Positions 7,620 to 17,147 of a stretch of 64,000 bases of DNA are shown one piece after another. This stretch comes from UBA1765 sp045629945. Its GTDB lineage: Bacteria > Fibrobacterota > Fibrobacteria > Fibrobacterales > Fibrobacteraceae. Below the pieces are notes generated by a model, which had not been told where the DNA came from, searched no databases, and was given only the letters and a program-made list of their open reading frames with translations. The stretch lies in contig JAZQSE010000021.1 in assembly GCA_045629945.1 (NCBI GenBank), positions 1 through 64,000 of the forward strand. Direction: 5' to 3'. The stretch's first letter is position 1; each line of letters begins with the position of its first letter. The position numbers were made by a program, and so were the translations under genes.

Positions 7620-10600
7620 ATGTCAGAAGAAGCCTTTGAATACACAGAAAATGCGGGCGAAATTTCAATTCACCTCGCTTCTCCGGAACTTATCCGTGAG
7701 TGGTCTTATGGTGAAGTGACAAAAGCTGAAACCATAAACTACCGTTCTTTCAAACCAGAACGTGATGGTTTGTTCTGCGAAAAGATTTTTGGCCCTGTAA
7801 AAAACTGGGAATGTAATTGCGGAAAATTCCGTCGTGTTCGCTATCGTGGCGTCGTTTGTGACCGTTGCGGTGTTGAAGTGACTAATTCCAAGGTCCGCCG
7901 TGAACGCATGGGGCATATTGAGCTTACTATTCCTCTTGCTCATACATGGTTTGCTAAAAACCAGCCTTGCGTCATTGGAGCACTTCTTGATCTTGACAGC
8001 AAATCTTTGGATAATATCATTTATTATGAAAAGTATGTTGTTTTGGATCCGGGTGACACTGGGCTTAAAGAAAGAGAATTGATTAATGAAATCGAATATA
8101 TGGATCTCATTAATGAAGGCCGTCATTTCACAGCTCAAATGGGTGCATCAGCTATTAAGATGCTTTTAAGTCGCCTTGATTTGACAGCTCTTTCTGAAGA
8201 ATTACGTGAAGCTACAAAAGCTAAGTCTAAAACAAAACGTGATGACGCAATCAAACGTTTAAAGATAGTAGAAGCTTTCCGCAAGTCCCAAATAGATTCT
8301 TTTGCCGCTTATTTTGAAAATACAGGTAAAGCTCCTTTCAGCAATCGTCCATCTATGAGCGATTTGCCTGGTATTATTCAAAAGTTTAAAGCAGACTATT
8401 TGAGTAAACATGCAGGTGAAGACATCTCTGTTCCGCAGGCTTATGAAGCTTTCAAGGAACTTTATCCGAGAGAAGCTCGTTTGTTGCCAAACCAACCAGA
8501 ATGGATGATTCTTGATGTATTGCCAATTATACCTCCGGATCTTCGTCCGTTAGTACCTCTTGATGGTGGACGTTTTGCAACTTCTGATTTGAATGAACTT
8601 TACCGCAAAGTTATTACGCGTAACTCTCGTTTGAAAAAGCTTATTGATATCAAGGCTCCTAATGTTATTCTTTGTAACGAAAAACGTATGTTGCAAGAAG
8701 CAGTAGATCAGCTTTTTGATAGCGGTCGTCGTGCAGCACGTGCAGGTTCTTCTCGTCCTTTGAAGTCTCTTTCTGAACTTTTGAAAGGTAAGCAAGGTCG
8801 TTTCCGTATGAACTTGCTTGGGAAACGTGTAGACTATTCTGGTCGTTCTGTTATTGTTGTTGGTCCAGAATTGAAAATGCACCAGTGTGGTTTGCCAAAA
8901 CGTATGGCTCTTGAACTTTACAAGCCATTTATTCTTCGTCGCTTAGAAGAAGAAGGTATTGTTTATACTTTGAAAGCCGCTCGTAAATATGTTGATTCAG
9001 AACGTCCTGAAGTTTGGGATATTCTCGAACAAATTATTGAAGACCATCCGGTTATGTTGAACCGTGCTCCAACACTTCACCGTCTTGGTATTCAGGCTTT
9101 CTATCCAAAGCTTATTGAAGGTAATGCTATTCGTCTTCATCCATTGGTTTGCGCTGCATTTAACGCTGACTTTGATGGTGACCAAATGGCTGTTCACCTT
9201 CCTCTTTCCTTTGAAACGCAGTTGGAATGCCGCGTTTTAATGCTTTCTTCAAATAACATTCTTCACCCAGCTTCTGGTCAGCCAATTGCTGTTCCTTCTC
9301 AAGATATTGTGCTTGGTTTGTATTACATTTCCAAACCTCGTCCAAAACGCAAAGGTGAAGGCATGCGTTTTGTTGACAGCGCAGAAGCAATTCGTGCTTA
9401 CGAAAATGGCGTTGTTGATTTGAATGCTTGGGTTTATTTGAAACTTGCAGCAGGAAGCAAAGTTTATTCTGGAGCATTTGAAAAAGACACAATTTGTGAA
9501 AAAGAAGTTTTAGATGATTCTGGAGTAACAGAAATTTTAGCGAAAGCTGGTGAAAAAGTACGTTTCGTTACTTTGAAAGAAGATTCCTTGATTAAAACAA
9601 CAGTTGGTCGTATCTTCTTGAATGAAATCATTCCAGCAGAATTAGGATTTGCAAATGAAACATTTGCAAAGAAAGTGATTTCTCGTTCTGTTGATGATTT
9701 GTACCGTCGTACAGGAAACCGTGTGACTGTTGAATATCTTGATAACTTGAAAGCATTAGGTTATCAATGGGCAACACGTTCAGGATCTTCTGTAGCTATT
9801 GCTGAAATGGTTATTCCAAAAGAAAAGCAGACAATGCTTGATGAAGCAACAGAAAAGGTTGCACGTATTCGTGAAAATTACGAAGAAGGTGTTATCACAG
9901 ACGGTGAACGTTATAACCAAATCGTTGACGTTTGGTCAAAAACCACAACTGATGTTGCTGAAAAACAATGGGATATCCTTTCTCGTGACCGTGACGGATT
10001 TAACCCAGTTTACATGATGGCTGATTCTGGTGCTCGTGGTAGCCGTGAACAGATTAAACAGCTTTCTGGTATGCGTGGTTTGATGCAAAAGCCAACAAAG
10101 CAACTTGGTGGTCAAGAAGTTATTGAAAACCCAATTAAGTCTTGTTTCCGTGAAGGTTTGAATGCGATGGAATACTTTATTTCATCTCACGGTGCTCGTA
10201 AGGGTTTGGCTGATACCGCTTTGAAAACGGCTGATGCTGGTTATTTGACTCGTCGTTTGGTTGACGTTGCTCAAGACCTTGTTGTTATGGAAGAAGATTG
10301 CCATACGCAGAATGGTATTGAAATTTCTGCGTTTAAAGATGGTGATGATACAATCATTCCATTAGAAGAACGTCTTTTGGGTCGTGCTCCTGTTGAAGAT
10401 ATTGCTCACCCGATTTCAGGTGAAGTTATTGTTAAAGCAGGTGAGTTAGTAACAGAACGTGATTTACCAAAGATTACTGCAGCTGGTATAGAACATGTGA
10501 AAATGCGTTCTGTACTGACTTGTGATTCTAAAATCGGCGTTTGTGCTAAGTGCTATGGCCGTATGCTTTCTTCTGGTCGTCCAGTTGATTTGGGCGAAGC

Positions 10601-12062
10601 TGTTGGTGTGCTTGCTGCACAATCCATCGGTGAACCAGGTACACAGCTTACACTCCGTACATTCCACATTGGTGGTGCTTCTAGCCGTTTGACTGTTGAA
10701 AACAACAAGCAGGCTACTGTGAACGGTCGTGTAGAACTTGAAAATATTGATACGGTTCTCTTTGACGGTAAAAAAGTTGTAACTAGCCGCATGGGTGAAT
10801 TGGTTATTTACGACGAAACAGGCATTAACAAAGGACGCTATCAAGTTCCTTATGGTGCTTTCATTTACGTTGAAAACAATGCATCAGTCAAACAAGGCGA
10901 TGTAATGTTTGAATGGGATCCGTATATTTCCCCGATTATCTGTAGCGTTGATGGTAAAGTTCAATTTATTGATCTTCAGGAAAACGTTACATACCGCGTT
11001 GAACGTGACGAAGTTACTGATGTTGAATCTTGGATTATCATTAGTGATAAGCGCGGTAAACGTCGCCCGGCAATTAGCGTTGTAAATGAATCCGGTGAAA
11101 AGATCGGTCATTTCATGCTACCAGATGCTGCTGTTCTTGCTGTAAAGAATGGTGATATCGTTAAAGTCGGTCAGATGTTAGCAAAATTGCCACGTGCTGT
11201 TGGAAAGACTCGTGATATTACTGGTGGTCTTCCACGTGTGGCTGAACTTTTTGAAGCCCGTATGCCTAAAAACGCAGCAATCATTGCTCCGATTGATGGC
11301 CTTGTTACCTATGGTGGTGAAGAACGTGGTAATCAGAAAGTTATTATCAGAGACGAAAGTTTGAATCTTGAGGAGCCTGTGCTGATTCCTCGCGGTCGTC
11401 ATCTCGCTGTACACGAAGGCGACCGTGTGCGCGCTGGTCAGAAATTGTGTGAAGGTAGCGTTGATCCACACGATATTCTCCGCGTCCAAGGTCCAGAAGA
11501 AGTACAACGTCATTTGGTTAACGAAATTCAAGCGGTTTACCGTTTGCAAGGCGTAGCTATCGCTGATAAGCATATTGAATGTATTGTTCGCCAGATGATG
11601 CGTAAAGTGAAGGTGAGAAATCCTGGTGATTCTAACCTCCTTCCAGATGAAGAAATTTCCAAGATGCGTTTGCGTGCAATAAACGAACGTTTGTTGCAGG
11701 CTGGTAAGCAACCAGCGGATTCTATACCAATGCTTCTTGGTATTACAAAGTCTTCTCTTGCAACAGATAGCTTTATTTCAGCTGCTTCCTTCCAGGAAAC
11801 AACTAAGATATTGACTCGTGCATCTATTGAAGGTAGTGTAGATCCACTTTCCGGTTTAAAGGAAAACGTCATTATTGGTCGTTTGATTCCTTGCGGAACT
11901 GGAGCTCGTCACCTCAGAAATATTGTTGTCTCCGACCTCGATGCCAAAGCCGAAGAAGAAGCTTTCCGCCGTAGAAACGAAGAAAGTTCTTCTGAAGGTC
12001 CAAATATTCAGATGATGGACGACGAAGAAATCGGTAACAACGACGAGGACGGAATGGATTAA
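7620..12062 (+). CDS. rpoC: RNA polymerase beta-prime subunit
   Basis: A 1480-residue beta-prime subunit. The N-terminal zinc site CNCGKFRR with CDRCGVEV, the catalytic magnesium loop NADFDGDQMAVH, and the second zinc site (CHTQ, then TCDSKIGVCAKCYGR) are all present. So is the trigger-loop/bridge area with GSRGSREQIKQLSGMRGLM. The tail after the last conserved helix is acidic (DDEEIGNNDEDGMD). It starts one base after the rpoB stop, so it is co-translated with rpoB. The sequence after its stop folds into a long stem. Confidence 0.97.
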   Translation: MSEEAFEYTENAGEISIHLASPELIREWSYGEVTKAETINYRSFKPERDGLFCEKIFGPVKNWECNCGKFRRVRYRGVVCDRCGVEVTNSKVRRERMGHIELTIPLAHTWFAKNQPCVIGALLDLDSKSLDNIIYYEKYVVLDPGDTGLKERELINEIEYMDLINEGRHFTAQMGASAIKMLLSRLDLTALSEELREATKAKSKTKRDDAIKRLKIVEAFRKSQIDSFAAYFENTGKAPFSNRPSMSDLPGIIQKFKADYLSKHAGEDISVPQAYEAFKELYPREARLLPNQPEWMILDVLPIIPPDLRPLVPLDGGRFATSDLNELYRKVITRNSRLKKLIDIKAPNVILCNEKRMLQEAVDQLFDSGRRAARAGSSRPLKSLSELLKGKQGRFRMNLLGKRVDYSGRSVIVVGPELKMHQCGLPKRMALELYKPFILRRLEEEGIVYTLKAARKYVDSERPEVWDILEQIIEDHPVMLNRAPTLHRLGIQAFYPKLIEGNAIRLHPLVCAAFNADFDGDQMAVHLPLSFETQLECRVLMLSSNNILHPASGQPIAVPSQDIVLGLYYISKPRPKRKGEGMRFVDSAEAIRAYENGVVDLNAWVYLKLAAGSKVYSGAFEKDTICEKEVLDDSGVTEILAKAGEKVRFVTLKEDSLIKTTVGRIFLNEIIPAELGFANETFAKKVISRSVDDLYRRTGNRVTVEYLDNLKALGYQWATRSGSSVAIAEMVIPKEKQTMLDEATEKVARIRENYEEGVITDGERYNQIVDVWSKTTTDVAEKQWDILSRDRDGFNPVYMMADSGARGSREQIKQLSGMRGLMQKPTKQLGGQEVIENPIKSCFREGLNAMEYFISSHGARKGLADTALKTADAGYLTRRLVDVAQDLVVMEEDCHTQNGIEISAFKDGDDTIIPLEERLLGRAPVEDIAHPISGEVIVKAGELVTERDLPKITAAGIEHVKMRSVLTCDSKIGVCAKCYGRMLSSGRPVDLGEAVGVLAAQSIGEPGTQLTLRTFHIGGASSRLTVENNKQATVNGRVELENIDTVLFDGKKVVTSRMGELVIYDETGINKGRYQVPYGAFIYVENNASVKQGDVMFEWDPYISPIICSVDGKVQFIDLQENVTYRVERDEVTDVESWIIISDKRGKRRPAISVVNESGEKIGHFMLPDAAVLAVKNGDIVKVGQMLAKLPRAVGKTRDITGGLPRVAELFEARMPKNAAIIAPIDGLVTYGGEERGNQKVIIRDESLNLEEPVLIPRGRHLAVHEGDRVRAGQKLCEGSVDPHDILRVQGPEEVQRHLVNEIQAVYRLQGVAIADKHIECIVRQMMRKVKVRNPGDSNLLPDEEISKMRLRAINERLLQAGKQPADSIPMLLGITKSSLATDSFISAASFQETTKILTRASIEGSVDPLSGLKENVIIGRLIPCGTGARHLRNIVVSDLDAKAEEEAFRRRNEESSSEGPNIQMMDDEEIGNNDEDGMD

Positions 12063-12137
12063 TTTCAGGTTTTTGCAGAAATGCTACCGTCGAAAAACTC
12101 TAAATACAGAGACTTTTTCGACGGGAACCTTGAAATT
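12061..12137 (+). other. Structured rpoC-rpsL spacer (nested stems)
   Basis: Two nested pairings are visible. The outer arms AATTTCAGGTT (12061-12071) and AACCTTGAAATT (12126-12137) pair with one bulge. The inner arms start CCGTCGAAAAA (12087-12097) and end TTTTTCGACGG (12114-12124), 11 bp, with a further CTCT/AGAG. No T-run follows, so it does not look like a simple intrinsic terminator. It could be a processing stem or a Rho-independent pause. The outer right arm overlaps the predicted rpsL -35 box. Confidence 0.6.
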
Positions 12138-12157
12138 TTCTGTTAAATAATTATATT
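12130..12157 (+). promoter_or_regulatory. Predicted rpsL-rpsG promoter
   Basis: TTGAAA (12130-12135), a 16-base spacer and TATATT (12152-12157), followed by TG. This predicts a start near 12164 and a short leader carrying CTAGGAG before the GTG of rpsL. It would make the rpsL-rpsG pair independent of the rpoBC transcript. Confidence 0.6.
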
Positions 12158-12183
12158 TGCACTCCAAAATCTAGGAGATAACT

Positions 12184-12573
12184 GTGCCAACTATTCAGCA
12201 ACTCGTTCGTAAAGGACGTGAACAAATCAGTAACAGAACCGCTTCCCCGGCTCTGAAATCTTGCCCACAAAAGCGTGGGGTATGTACTCGTGTTTACACA
12301 AGCACTCCGAAGAAACCTAACTCAGCTCTTCGTAAAATTGCTCGTGTACGTTTGTCTAACAAAATGGAAGTTACTGCTTACATTCCAGGTGAAGGCCACA
12401 ACCTTCAAGAACACTCCATCGTTCTTATTCGCGGTGGTCGTGTGAAGGACGTTCCAGGTGTTCGCTACCACATTATCCGCGGTACACTTGATACTCAGGC
12501 TGTTAATGGTCGTCAGAATGCTCGTTCCAAGTATGGCGTAAAGAAAAAAGGCGCCGCACCTGCTAAAAAGTAA
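12184..12573 (+). CDS. rpsL: Ribosomal protein S12
   Basis: A 129-residue S12, the decoding-centre protein. Start is GTG at 12184 (VPTIQQLVRKGRE), with CTAGGAG upstream. Both streptomycin-relevant lysines are the ordinary type: the KKPNSALRK block (E. coli K42 region) and GGRVKDVPGVRYH (K87 region). The C-terminus is a normal Lys-rich tail. It is followed by rpsG after 11 bases. Confidence 0.96.
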   Translation: MPTIQQLVRKGREQISNRTASPALKSCPQKRGVCTRVYTSTPKKPNSALRKIARVRLSNKMEVTAYIPGEGHNLQEHSIVLIRGGRVKDVPGVRYHIIRGTLDTQAVNGRQNARSKYGVKKKGAAPAKK

Positions 12574-12584
12574 GGGAGTAAAAT

Positions 12585-13061
12585 ATGTCTAGAAGAAGAA
12601 AAGCTCTCCATCGTTCCATCCTTCCAGATCCACGTTACAAATCAACACTTGTTACAGAACTTGTTGGTGTTGTTTTGAAAGAAGGTAAAAAGACAATTGC
12701 AGAACGTATTGTTTATACCGCTCTTGACGAATTGAACAAGAAAATGGAAGGTTCTGAATCAGCTTTGGAAAAGTTTGAAAAGTGCCTAGAAAACATTAAA
12801 CCACGTCTTGAAGTGAAAACTCGTCGTGTAGGTGGTGCTAACTACCAAGTTCCTATGGAAGTTGCTCCAGACAGAGCTAAAGCTCTTGCTCTTCGTTGGC
12901 TTTTAGACGCTGCTCGTAAGCGTTCTGAATCTAACATGGCTACACGTCTTGCTGCTGAATTACTTGCTGCTAAAAATAGTGAAGGTAATGCAGTTCGTAA
13001 GAAAAACGAAACTCACAAAATGGCTGAAGCAAACAAGGCTTTCGCTCATTTCCGTTGGTAG
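12585..13061 (+). CDS. rpsG: Ribosomal protein S7
   Basis: A 158-residue S7, the primary 16S rRNA binder that nucleates the 30S head. It begins MSRRRKALHRSILPDPRY and holds VGGANYQVPMEVAPDRA (about residues 82-98), both typical. A GGGAG site precedes the ATG. A clear terminator follows, so the str operon stops here: fusA is not downstream, and a tuf gene lies at the start of the window. Confidence 0.96.
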   Translation: MSRRRKALHRSILPDPRYKSTLVTELVGVVLKEGKKTIAERIVYTALDELNKKMEGSESALEKFEKCLENIKPRLEVKTRRVGGANYQVPMEVAPDRAKALALRWLLDAARKRSESNMATRLAAELLAAKNSEGNAVRKKNETHKMAEANKAFAHFRW

Positions 13062-13076
13062 TATTTCCTTATTACG

Positions 13077-13107
13077 AAAAAGTCCAGGTTTTTCCTGGAC
13101 TTTTTTT
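13077..13107 (+). terminator. Intrinsic terminator after rpsG
   Basis: AGTCCAGG (13081-13088), five-base loop, CCTGGACT (13094-13101), flanked by A's on the left and seven T's on the right. A classic Rho-independent terminator for the rpsL-rpsG unit. Confidence 0.93.
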
Positions 13108-13209
13108 ATCGGTTAAAATTTCGTATTATCCGAAAAAATAAGTTTTTAAACAAACGAGCGTCGTTTATAAAGAGAAGATTTATTATTTTAAAGATTAAGG
13201 AGATTTTTT

Positions 13210-13926
13210 ATGATTTTTGATCCTCTTTACATGGGTATATTATTATTTGCGTTAGTTCTTTCGGGGATAGTTTCTCTTATTGTAAAAACGCGTTTTAAAG
13301 CCGGTCAGAAAGTTTTTATTCAAAGCGGATTAAGTGGAGCAGATGTTGCTAGAGCGATTTTAGCAGATGCCGGGATTAAGGATGTAACCGTTCTTGAACA
13401 CCAAGGTTTTCTTTCTGATCATTATAATCCATTAAACAAAACTTTGAACTTATCAAAAGAAGTTTATCATGGAACAAATGCAAGTGCTGCAGGAGTCGCT
13501 GCTCATGAAGTTGGACACGCAATTCAGCATGCAGAAAATTATTTCCCAATGTGGTTGCGCTCTTTTTTAGTCCCTGTAGCCAATATCGGTTCTAATTTAG
13601 GTCCGTGGCTTGTTATTATAGGGATTATGCTTATGGCGGCTTATAACCAGACGCTAGGACAAAATGTGGCTATTATAGGCGTTGTTCTTTTTGGCTTTGC
13701 TACATTATTTACTTTGGTAACTGTTCCTGTTGAATTTGATGCCTCTGCTCGTGCAAAAAAAACATTAGCAAGGCTTTCCATTGTTCAGCCAGGCAGAGAA
13801 TACAACACCGTTTCTGGCGTTTTATTGGCAGCAGGTTTAACGTATGTAGCGGCTGCAATAACAGCTTTATTGCAATTACTTTACTGGGCTCATAAAGCAG
13901 GTCTTCTTGGTCGTCGGGACGATTAA
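13210..13926 (+). CDS. YugP-type membrane zinc metallopeptidase
   Basis: A 238-residue membrane protein of the neutral zinc metallopeptidase family that includes B. subtilis YugP (Zn_peptidase_2). The zinc-binding HEVGH is at residues 99-103, after an N-terminal membrane anchor (about 6-26). Further hydrophobic spans lie at about 120-145, 150-175 and 205-230. The substrate in the family is not established. Start ATG at 13210 has AAGGAG just upstream. It is followed after two bases by a small zinc-ribbon gene, so the two form an operon. Family assignment is strong. Confidence 0.88.
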   Translation: MIFDPLYMGILLFALVLSGIVSLIVKTRFKAGQKVFIQSGLSGADVARAILADAGIKDVTVLEHQGFLSDHYNPLNKTLNLSKEVYHGTNASAAGVAAHEVGHAIQHAENYFPMWLRSFLVPVANIGSNLGPWLVIIGIMLMAAYNQTLGQNVAIIGVVLFGFATLFTLVTVPVEFDASARAKKTLARLSIVQPGREYNTVSGVLLAAGLTYVAAAITALLQLLYWAHKAGLLGRRDD

Positions 13927-13928
13927 TT

Positions 13929-14207
13929 ATGTCAAAAATATTAACGGTTAATTGTCCTTGTTGTGGTAAAGTATTAGAAATAGATTCTCTTTCAGGAGAA
14001 GTCCTTTCAAGTAGAGATAAGAAAAAATTTGCTTCTTTAGAAGATTTTATGGAAAAAGAAAAACAACGACCTAAAGAATTAGAGTCAATGTTTGAAGCGG
14101 CAAAAGAAAAAGAAAAGCACAGAAAAGAAATGCTTGAAGAAAAATTTGAAGCAATGAAATCTAGAACCGATTTAAAAGACCCTCCTCCAACGATTCAATG
14201 GGATTAA
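13929..14207 (+). CDS. Small zinc-ribbon/coiled-coil protein, unknown function
   Basis: A 92-residue protein that I do not recognise. Residues 8-13 hold CPCCGK, a single cysteine cluster of the kind that starts a zinc ribbon. The rest (about 32-85) is a highly charged, Lys/Glu-rich helix, probably a coiled coil, ending in a Pro-rich tail. It starts two bases after the peptidase gene and must be cotranscribed with it. Codon use matches its neighbours. The coupling suggests a helper or a soluble partner of the membrane peptidase, but that is inference. Confidence 0.8.
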   Translation: MSKILTVNCPCCGKVLEIDSLSGEVLSSRDKKKFASLEDFMEKEKQRPKELESMFEAAKEKEKHRKEMLEEKFEAMKSRTDLKDPPPTIQWD

Positions 14208-14233
14208 AAAAACGGTTTTTAAACCGTTTTTTT
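14206..14233. terminator. Bidirectional terminator
   Basis: AAAAAAACGGTTT (14206-14218) and AAACCGTTTTTTT (14221-14233) pair across a two-base centre. A- and T-runs flank the stem on both sides, so it can stop the peptidase operon on the plus strand and the glmS-scpA operon on the minus strand. It overlaps the stop codons of both units. Confidence 0.88.
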
Positions 14234-15317
14234 AAGTCGTTTCTGTTGTTTCAGTTTGATCAAGTATTGGCTCTGAAGCAGATTCTTTTTCTGGGATTTC
14301 AGATTGCTCCTCATTTATTTCAGAAATTTCACTTTCATTTTTTTCGGGTTCGTTTTCTGATAAAGCGACTTTACCTTCTAACATAGCCATAATATCTTCT
14401 TCTTTAACGATTTTACCGCTAGTAGCCCATAAAACAACTTCACGCATAACAGCATCAATAGTAGCGTTTTTCTGGAGAGCTAAATGTTCTTCTCGTTTTC
14501 GAACGATTTCTAAAAGTCCTGGATCTACTTGTGGGTCTGGAGACAAATAAAATGCTTCATTTGCCATTTCATCGGCGTATTGCATATTATTTTTTTTACG
14601 GTAAATCCAAATAGGTCCAAGAGGTTCTCCTTGCCTAAAAACTACTTCATCCGTTTTTATCATTTCCATTAAAGCCATGAAAGTAACAGTTGCTAAAATA
14701 GGATGTGGGTCATTACCGAGTAATTCTTCAAACAAAGCTCTGCCATGTAATGCTAAATGGTTGCTTATCACTTGTTGCCTATCTTCAATAGTTACGTAGT
14801 CAAGTTCAATGTGGTGTATGTGTTCAACAGTCCCTGTTTTTAAACTTTTTTGATAAGCTCTAAAAAGTTGCCAAATATTTGCATCGGCTAAAGTATCATC
14901 TTCAGAAAACATTTTCTCGGGACGCCCTCTATAAAAAGCGCCAAAGTTTTCTCGTTCTTTGTCTTGTAATTCTTTTGCAACTTGTTTGTAACGCTGGTAT
15001 TCTTGTATTTGTAAAAGAAATGCTTCTCTATCTTCGTAAAATTCTAATAATTCATCTGGCGATTGTTCGTCTTTAGGGAGCAATTCCCTGACTTTCAATT
15101 CCATAAGGCGACTTGCCATAAGCAAAAAATCACCGGCAGCAGAAAGATCCGTTTTAGAAAGGTCTTTAATCCATTCAAGGTATTGATTGGTAATTTCAGC
15201 AATAGAAATAGCTTCAGGTTTTACTTCATTTTTTTGAACGAGATATAAAAGCAAATCCATCGGTCCTTCAAAGGCACCGATACGCACTTCATAATCGTTC
15301 TGGAGTAAAGCACTCAT
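14232..15317 (-). CDS. scpA: Segregation and condensation protein A
   Basis: A 361-residue ScpA (kleisin), the bridging subunit of the Smc-ScpAB condensin. The family start is clear: YEVRIGAFEGPMDLLLYLV (about residues 9-27), then DFLLMASRLMELKVRELLP (about 63-81). It is longer than typical ScpA (about 250) because of an acidic, Glu/Ser-rich C-terminal tail (about residues 315-361). The start codon is directly adjacent to the glmS stop (TAAATG), so translation is coupled. No scpB is in the window. Confidence 0.92.
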   Translation of the reverse strand: MSALLQNDYEVRIGAFEGPMDLLLYLVQKNEVKPEAISIAEITNQYLEWIKDLSKTDLSAAGDFLLMASRLMELKVRELLPKDEQSPDELLEFYEDREAFLLQIQEYQRYKQVAKELQDKERENFGAFYRGRPEKMFSEDDTLADANIWQLFRAYQKSLKTGTVEHIHHIELDYVTIEDRQQVISNHLALHGRALFEELLGNDPHPILATVTFMALMEMIKTDEVVFRQGEPLGPIWIYRKKNNMQYADEMANEAFYLSPDPQVDPGLLEIVRKREEHLALQKNATIDAVMREVVLWATSGKIVKEEDIMAMLEGKVALSENEPEKNESEISEINEEQSEIPEKESASEPILDQTETTETT

Positions 15318-17147
15318 TTATTCTACCGTAACGCTTTTTGCCAGGTTTCTTGGTTGGTCAACATTGTTTCCGCGTAAAACAGCTATATGATAAGCCAATA
15401 ATTGTAGTGGAATGCACGTGATAATTGGGGCTAGCATAGAAATGGTGTTTGGGATGCGAACAATATCATCGGCAATATCATCTAGAGGATTTTTTTCTTC
15501 AGATGTTATAGCGATAACTTTCCCACCGCGAGCCTTTATTTCTCTAACATTTGAAAGGATTTTATCAAAAAGAGCATCTTTTGGAGCGATGACAACAACA
15601 GGCATGTTTTCATCGATAAGAGCAATAGGGCCGTGTTTCATTTCTGCAGCTGGATAGCCTTCAGCGTGGATGTAGCTAATTTCTTTTAGTTTTAAAGCTC
15701 CTTCCATTGCAACAGGATAATTATAATGGCGACCTAAATAAAGGAAGTTTTTAGCGTCTTTATATTTTTTAGCGATTTCAAGAATAGCATCATTTAATTT
15801 CAAAGTTTCTTCTACAAGTTCTGGTATTTTTGAAATAGCTGTAGCAATCTCCATACCTTGTTCAAAAGAAACTCGCCTCTGGCGACCAAGCAGAAGAGCT
15901 ATCATAGAAAGAACTAGAACTTGCCCAGAGAAAGCTTTTGTAGAAGCAACGCCAATTTCTGGACCGGCGTGTAAGTAAACACCACCATCAGAGACTCTTG
16001 CAATAGATGACCCAACAGCATTACAAATGCCAAGAACAGTTGCGCCTTTATGGTGAGCTTCTTTCATTGCGGCTAAAGTATCAGCAGTTTCTCCTGATTG
16101 AGAAATACAAAGAACAAGGGTTCCGGGCTTTATAATAGGGTTACGATATCTGAACTCTGAAGCGTATTCAACTTCAACAGGAACACCTGCGAGTTCTTCA
16201 ATCATATATTCTCCGACCATACCAGCATAATAGCTTGTCCCGCAAGCAGTAATGATTATTCGGTTAATACTACGAAGTTCTCTGATGTTTGCGTCAAGTC
16301 CGGATAATTTTGCTGTACCTTCGTTAATAAGAAGTCTTCCACGCATTGTATTGCGCAAGGCTTCTGGTTGTTCAAAAATTTCTTTGAGCATAAAATGTTC
16401 AAAGCCACCTTTAGCAACCGATTCTATATCAAAGTCAACATTTTGAACTTCTCGTTGGACAATTTGGCTGTGTAAATTTTGGAGTTCATAGCCATTGCGT
16501 TTAGCAACTACAATATCATTATCATCGAGGTATATAACTTTTTGAGTGTAATTTATAATGGCAGAAACATCACTGGCCAGATAATATTCACCACCATCTC
16601 CAATTCCAAAAATTAATGGAGACCCTCTTCTAGCTCCAATTAAGACATCTGGTTGGTCTTTACAAATAACACCTAAACCAAAAGCGCCTTCAAGTTTAGC
16701 GAGAGCTTGCAACACTGCTTTTTTTAAATCACCTTGGTAAAAACGGGCAATAAGATGGGCTACAACTTCTGTATCGGTATCTGATTTGAATTCGATTCCT
16801 TCTTCTTGGAGTTTTGCTTTGAGAATGGCATAATTTTCTATGATACCATTGTGAACAACAGCAATTTTTCCATCGAAACTAGTATGAGGGTGTGCGTTAT
16901 TTTCAGTTGGGGCTCCATGAGTTGCCCAACGGGTGTGCCCAATACCTAAAAAACCATCTAGTGGTGTATTTTTGATTTTTTCTTCTAAAGCGGCAATTTT
17001 GCCAGTAGCTTTAATTGTTTCAAGAGATTTTCCTGAAAGTAAAGAAATACCCGCACTATCATAGCCACGGTATTCTAGTTTTTTTAAACCTTCAAGCAAA
17101 ATGGGTAAGGCTTCTCTATACCCGATATAGCAAACAATTCCGCACAT
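15318..17147 (-). CDS. glmS: Glutamine-fructose-6-phosphate aminotransferase (isomerizing)
   Basis: A 609-residue GlmS, the first committed enzyme of UDP-GlcNAc synthesis for peptidoglycan and LPS. The N-terminal glutaminase domain starts MCGIVCYIGYREALP; Cys2 is the nucleophile. Two SIS (sugar isomerase) domains follow from about residue 240, with CGTSYYAG and SQSGETADT, and the C-terminus is DQPRNLAKSVTVE. No Shine-Dalgarno sequence is obvious upstream and I see no glmS ribozyme. It leads the glmS-scpA operon. Confidence 0.96.
   Translation of the reverse strand: MCGIVCYIGYREALPILLEGLKKLEYRGYDSAGISLLSGKSLETIKATGKIAALEEKIKNTPLDGFLGIGHTRWATHGAPTENNAHPHTSFDGKIAVVHNGIIENYAILKAKLQEEGIEFKSDTDTEVVAHLIARFYQGDLKKAVLQALAKLEGAFGLGVICKDQPDVLIGARRGSPLIFGIGDGGEYYLASDVSAIINYTQKVIYLDDNDIVVAKRNGYELQNLHSQIVQREVQNVDFDIESVAKGGFEHFMLKEIFEQPEALRNTMRGRLLINEGTAKLSGLDANIRELRSINRIIITACGTSYYAGMVGEYMIEELAGVPVEVEYASEFRYRNPIIKPGTLVLCISQSGETADTLAAMKEAHHKGATVLGICNAVGSSIARVSDGGVYLHAGPEIGVASTKAFSGQVLVLSMIALLLGRQRRVSFEQGMEIATAISKIPELVEETLKLNDAILEIAKKYKDAKNFLYLGRHYNYPVAMEGALKLKEISYIHAEGYPAAEMKHGPIALIDENMPVVVIAPKDALFDKILSNVREIKARGGKVIAITSEEKNPLDDIADDIVRIPNTISMLAPIITCIPLQLLAYHIAVLRGNNVDQPRNLAKSVTVE

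Noticed and set aside
3806..11872. Many minus-strand frames of 60-180 codons opposite rpoB and rpoC
   Set aside because: They are shadows of highly expressed genes with strong codon bias; none has a ribosome-binding site or a family motif.
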